Below are positions 4,017 through 5,241 of a DNA stretch of 5,241 nt, in pieces; position 1 is the first letter of the stretch; every line of letters starts with the position of its first letter. The translations under genes and the position numbers were made by a program. The notes under the pieces were generated by a model. It had not been told where the DNA came from and ran no database searches. It was given only the letters and a program-made list of their open reading frames with translations. The stretch comes from Methanomicrobiales archaeon (lineage in GTDB: Archaea; Halobacteriota; Methanomicrobia; Methanomicrobiales; JACTUA01), in assembly GCA_028678715.1 (NCBI GenBank), contig JAJRCY010000079.1:1-5241 (forward strand), given 5' to 3'.

Positions 4017-4565
4017 ATGGAGAAGCAAAAGGCGAAACCAGACAAGGTGAAGCCGGAACAGGCAAAGCCGGACAAGGCGAAACCGGACCAGCCGAAACCG
4101 GCACCGGTGAAGGCAGAGGGGGAGAAAGACCTCAAGTACTTCGTGCGGGTGCGCAACACCGACCTGGACGGTACCAAGTCAGTGCACATCTCCCTCACCA
4201 AGATCGATGGGATCGGGCGGACCACCGCACGGGTGATTGCGCGTCTCGCAGACGTGGACCCGCTGGTGCTGATGGGCAAGATCTCGGACGCGGAGGCGGA
4301 CCGGCTGAGAAAGGTGGTGGAGGCCTACGGCCCCCAGGTGCCCCGGTGGATGCTGAACCGGCCCGCCGACGTGTACACGGGCGAGGGCAAGCACCTGATG
4401 GGCACCGACGTGCTCATGACCCGGGATGACGACGTGAACCGGATGCGCAAGATCCGGTGCTACCGCGGCATCCGCCACGAGACGGGCCAGAAGGTCCGGG
4501 GCCAGAGGACCAAATCCACGGGCCGCACGGGCACGACCGTGGGGGTCAAGAAGAAGAAGGAGTGA
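4017..4565 (+). CDS. rps13: Small-subunit ribosomal protein S13 (uS13) with an N-terminal Lys-Pro repeat tail
   Basis: 182 residues. uS13 sits in the head of the small ribosomal subunit, contacts the large subunit and lies near the P-site tRNA. The conserved body begins at [15 protein letters not shown] (38-52), with the helix-hairpin segment [15 protein letters not shown] (63-77), the archaeal/eukaryotic central region ending [13 protein letters not shown], and the RNA-binding C-terminus [17 protein letters not shown] (147-163) followed by a basic tail. From memory, archaeal S13 usually has about 150 residues; the extra length is a roughly 36-residue N-terminal extension made of pentapeptides such as [10 protein letters not shown] and AKPDQ. 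The start at 4017 has a Shine-Dalgarno; the frame is open upstream but overlaps the tRNA. It is the first protein gene of the tRNA-rps13-rps4-rps11 unit, and its stop overlaps the rps4 ribosome binding site. Confidence 0.95.
   Translation: MEKQKAKPDKVKPEQAKPDKAKPDQPKPAPVKAEGEKDLKYFVRVRNTDLDGTKSVHISLTKIDGIGRTTARVIARLADVDPLVLMGKISDAEADRLRKVVEAYGPQVPRWMLNRPADVYTGEGKHLMGTDVLMTRDDDVNRMRKIRCYRGIRHETGQKVRGQRTKSTGRTGTTVGVKKKKE
4032..4106 (+). repeat. Tandem 15-bp repeat (five units) inside rps13
   Basis: Codons 6-30 form five imperfect 15-bp units encoding [20 protein letters not shown] and PKPAP; a decayed sixth (VKAEG) follows. Units share the pattern GYG/GCR-AAR-CCR-GAM-MAG. Most differences are at third positions or are single-base changes, which fits expansion by slippage followed by drift under coding constraint. 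Confidence 0.8.
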
Positions 4566-4570
4566 GGTGG
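4564..4570 (+). promoter_or_regulatory. Ribosome binding site of rps4, overlapping the rps13 stop
   Basis: GAGGTGG overlaps the TGA of rps13 and precedes the rps4 ATG by 4 nt, so the two genes are translationally coupled or at least tightly packed. Confidence 0.6.
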
Positions 4571-4574
4571 CAGC

Positions 4575-5120
4575 ATGGGATACCCGGGCAAGAACCACAA
4601 GCGGTACGAGCGGCCGACCCGCAAGTTTGAGAAGAACCGCATCGTGGAGGAGGCAGGGATCATCGTGGAGTACGGCCTCCGGAACAAGCGGGAGCTCTGG
4701 CGGACCCAGAGCATCCTGCGCAACCACCGCCGGGGGGCGCGGATGATCGTGGCCATGTCCTCTTCCGGAGCCACGCCCGAGCAGGTGATGCTGCGCAAGC
4801 GGCAGCTCCTGGACCACCTGGAGCGGATGGGCATGCTGGGCAGGGATGCGGACATTGACCAGATCCTTGCGCTGAAGGTGCAGCAGCAGCTGGAGCGCAG
4901 GCTCCAGACCATCGTGTACCGGAAGGGCCTGGCACGGTCGCCCAAGCAGGCCCGCCAGTTCATCACCCACGGGCACATCGCCATCGGCGGGAGAAAGGTG
5001 ACCATTCCGGGCTACCTGGTTTCGCTGTCGGAGGAGGCCGAGGTGCAGTACGCACCCCACTCTCCCATCCATAACGAGGTCCACCCCGAGCGGGCGCGCA
5101 TCGCCAAGGTGGGGAGGTGA
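4575..5120 (+). CDS. rps4: Small-subunit ribosomal protein S4 (uS4)
   Basis: 181 residues, normal for archaeal uS4. It is a primary 16S rRNA-binding protein that nucleates assembly of the 5' domain of the small subunit. The N-terminus [20 protein letters not shown] is the archaeal/eukaryotic type without the bacterial zinc-binding cysteines. The middle is a helical basic region (36-105). The S4 RNA-binding domain spans about 107-160, with [17 protein letters not shown] (114-130) and [19 protein letters not shown] (132-150). It starts 9 nt after rps13 and is followed by rps11 after 6 nt, so the three form one operon. Nothing unusual is seen. Confidence 0.96.
   Translation: MGYPGKNHKRYERPTRKFEKNRIVEEAGIIVEYGLRNKRELWRTQSILRNHRRGARMIVAMSSSGATPEQVMLRKRQLLDHLERMGMLGRDADIDQILALKVQQQLERRLQTIVYRKGLARSPKQARQFITHGHIAIGGRKVTIPGYLVSLSEEAEVQYAPHSPIHNEVHPERARIAKVGR
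5113..5120 (+). promoter_or_regulatory. Ribosome binding site of rps11, overlapping the rps4 stop
   Basis: GGAGGTGA is a full match to the 3' end of archaeal 16S rRNA. It includes the rps4 stop codon and sits 6 nt before the rps11 ATG at 5127. Confidence 0.75.
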
Positions 5121-5126
5121 GGATCC

Positions 5127-5241
5127 ATGGCAGGTGACAAGGAGAAGTGGGGCATCGCCCATATCTTTGCCTCGTTCAACAACACGATCATCACCATCAC
5201 CGACCTGACCGGCGCCGAGACGGTGACCAAGTCCAGCGGCG
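5127..5241 (+). CDS. rps11: Small-subunit ribosomal protein S11 (uS11), 5' part only
   Basis: The first 38 codons are present; the gene runs off the window. uS11 binds 16S rRNA on the platform of the small subunit near the mRNA exit. The N-terminus [20 protein letters not shown] followed by [18 protein letters not shown] is the conserved archaeal start of the family, where the FNNT segment is the hallmark. In euryarchaea rpoD (RNA polymerase subunit D) and further ribosomal genes usually follow; that continuation is expected but not visible here. Confidence 0.95.
   Translation, partial: MAGDKEKWGIAHIFASFNNTIITITDLTGAETVTKSSG

Noticed and set aside
4179..5162. 327-codon open frame on the minus strand
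   Set aside because: It is antisense to rps13, rps4 and rps11, and is rich in His, Leu, Pro and Gly. It is a shadow of strong codon bias, not a gene.
1..5241. CRISPR array, transposase or defence system
   Set aside because: No regularly spaced direct repeats, no transposase-like or integrase-like frame and no recognisable defence domains were seen on either strand.

Overview
This GC-rich window most likely comes from a methanogenic euryarchaeon, probably of the order Methanomicrobiales. The evidence is archaeal-type ribosomal genes in the order rps13, rps4, rps11, an archaeal/eukaryotic-only enzyme (deoxyhypusine synthase), a tRNA-Ser with no encoded CCA, and TATA-like boxes about 25-35 bp upstream of several start codons. 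The order-level assignment is inference from gene resemblance; no search was run.

Layout. (1) Positions 1-731, minus strand: nearly all of a TylF-family SAM-dependent methyltransferase, cut by the window edge. (2) Positions 732-980: a divergent promoter region with a nested inverted repeat. (3) Positions 981-1985, plus strand: deoxyhypusine synthase (DHS), the first enzyme of hypusine formation on aIF5A. (4) Positions 1986-3334: an accessory stretch with three small orphan genes: a 91-aa possible winged-helix protein (minus), a 93-aa protein of a small 'YDT / LYRT' family (plus) and a 59-aa two-helix membrane protein (minus). Oligo-T tracts or hairpins lie between and after them. (5) Positions 3335-3432: a frameshifted remnant of the 3' end of a second DHS gene, about 84% identical over 75 nt to the intact copy. 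(6) Positions 3433-3898: non-coding DNA with a large multi-stem inverted-repeat element, a perfect 22-bp palindrome and the tRNA promoter. (7) Positions 3899-5241: tRNA-Ser(GCT), then rps13, rps4 and the start of rps11, very probably one transcription unit.

The right side is conserved translation machinery: a serine tRNA followed by three small-subunit ribosomal proteins in a tight operon with good Shine-Dalgarno sequences. The left side holds another translation-related gene (DHS) and a methyltransferase, both expressed from promoters that predict very short or absent 5' leaders. The middle looks like a decay and insertion zone: a DHS duplicate has been eroded to its last ~30 codons, and small lineage-specific genes occupy the space between the two copies.

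The observations most worth a second look are the DHS ghost copy bracketing the orphan genes, the lysine-proline pentapeptide repeat at the N-terminus of ribosomal protein S13, the structured element at 3547-3663, and the tRNA-to-rps13 linkage. I see no CRISPR array, no transposase and no complete novel defence-type system.
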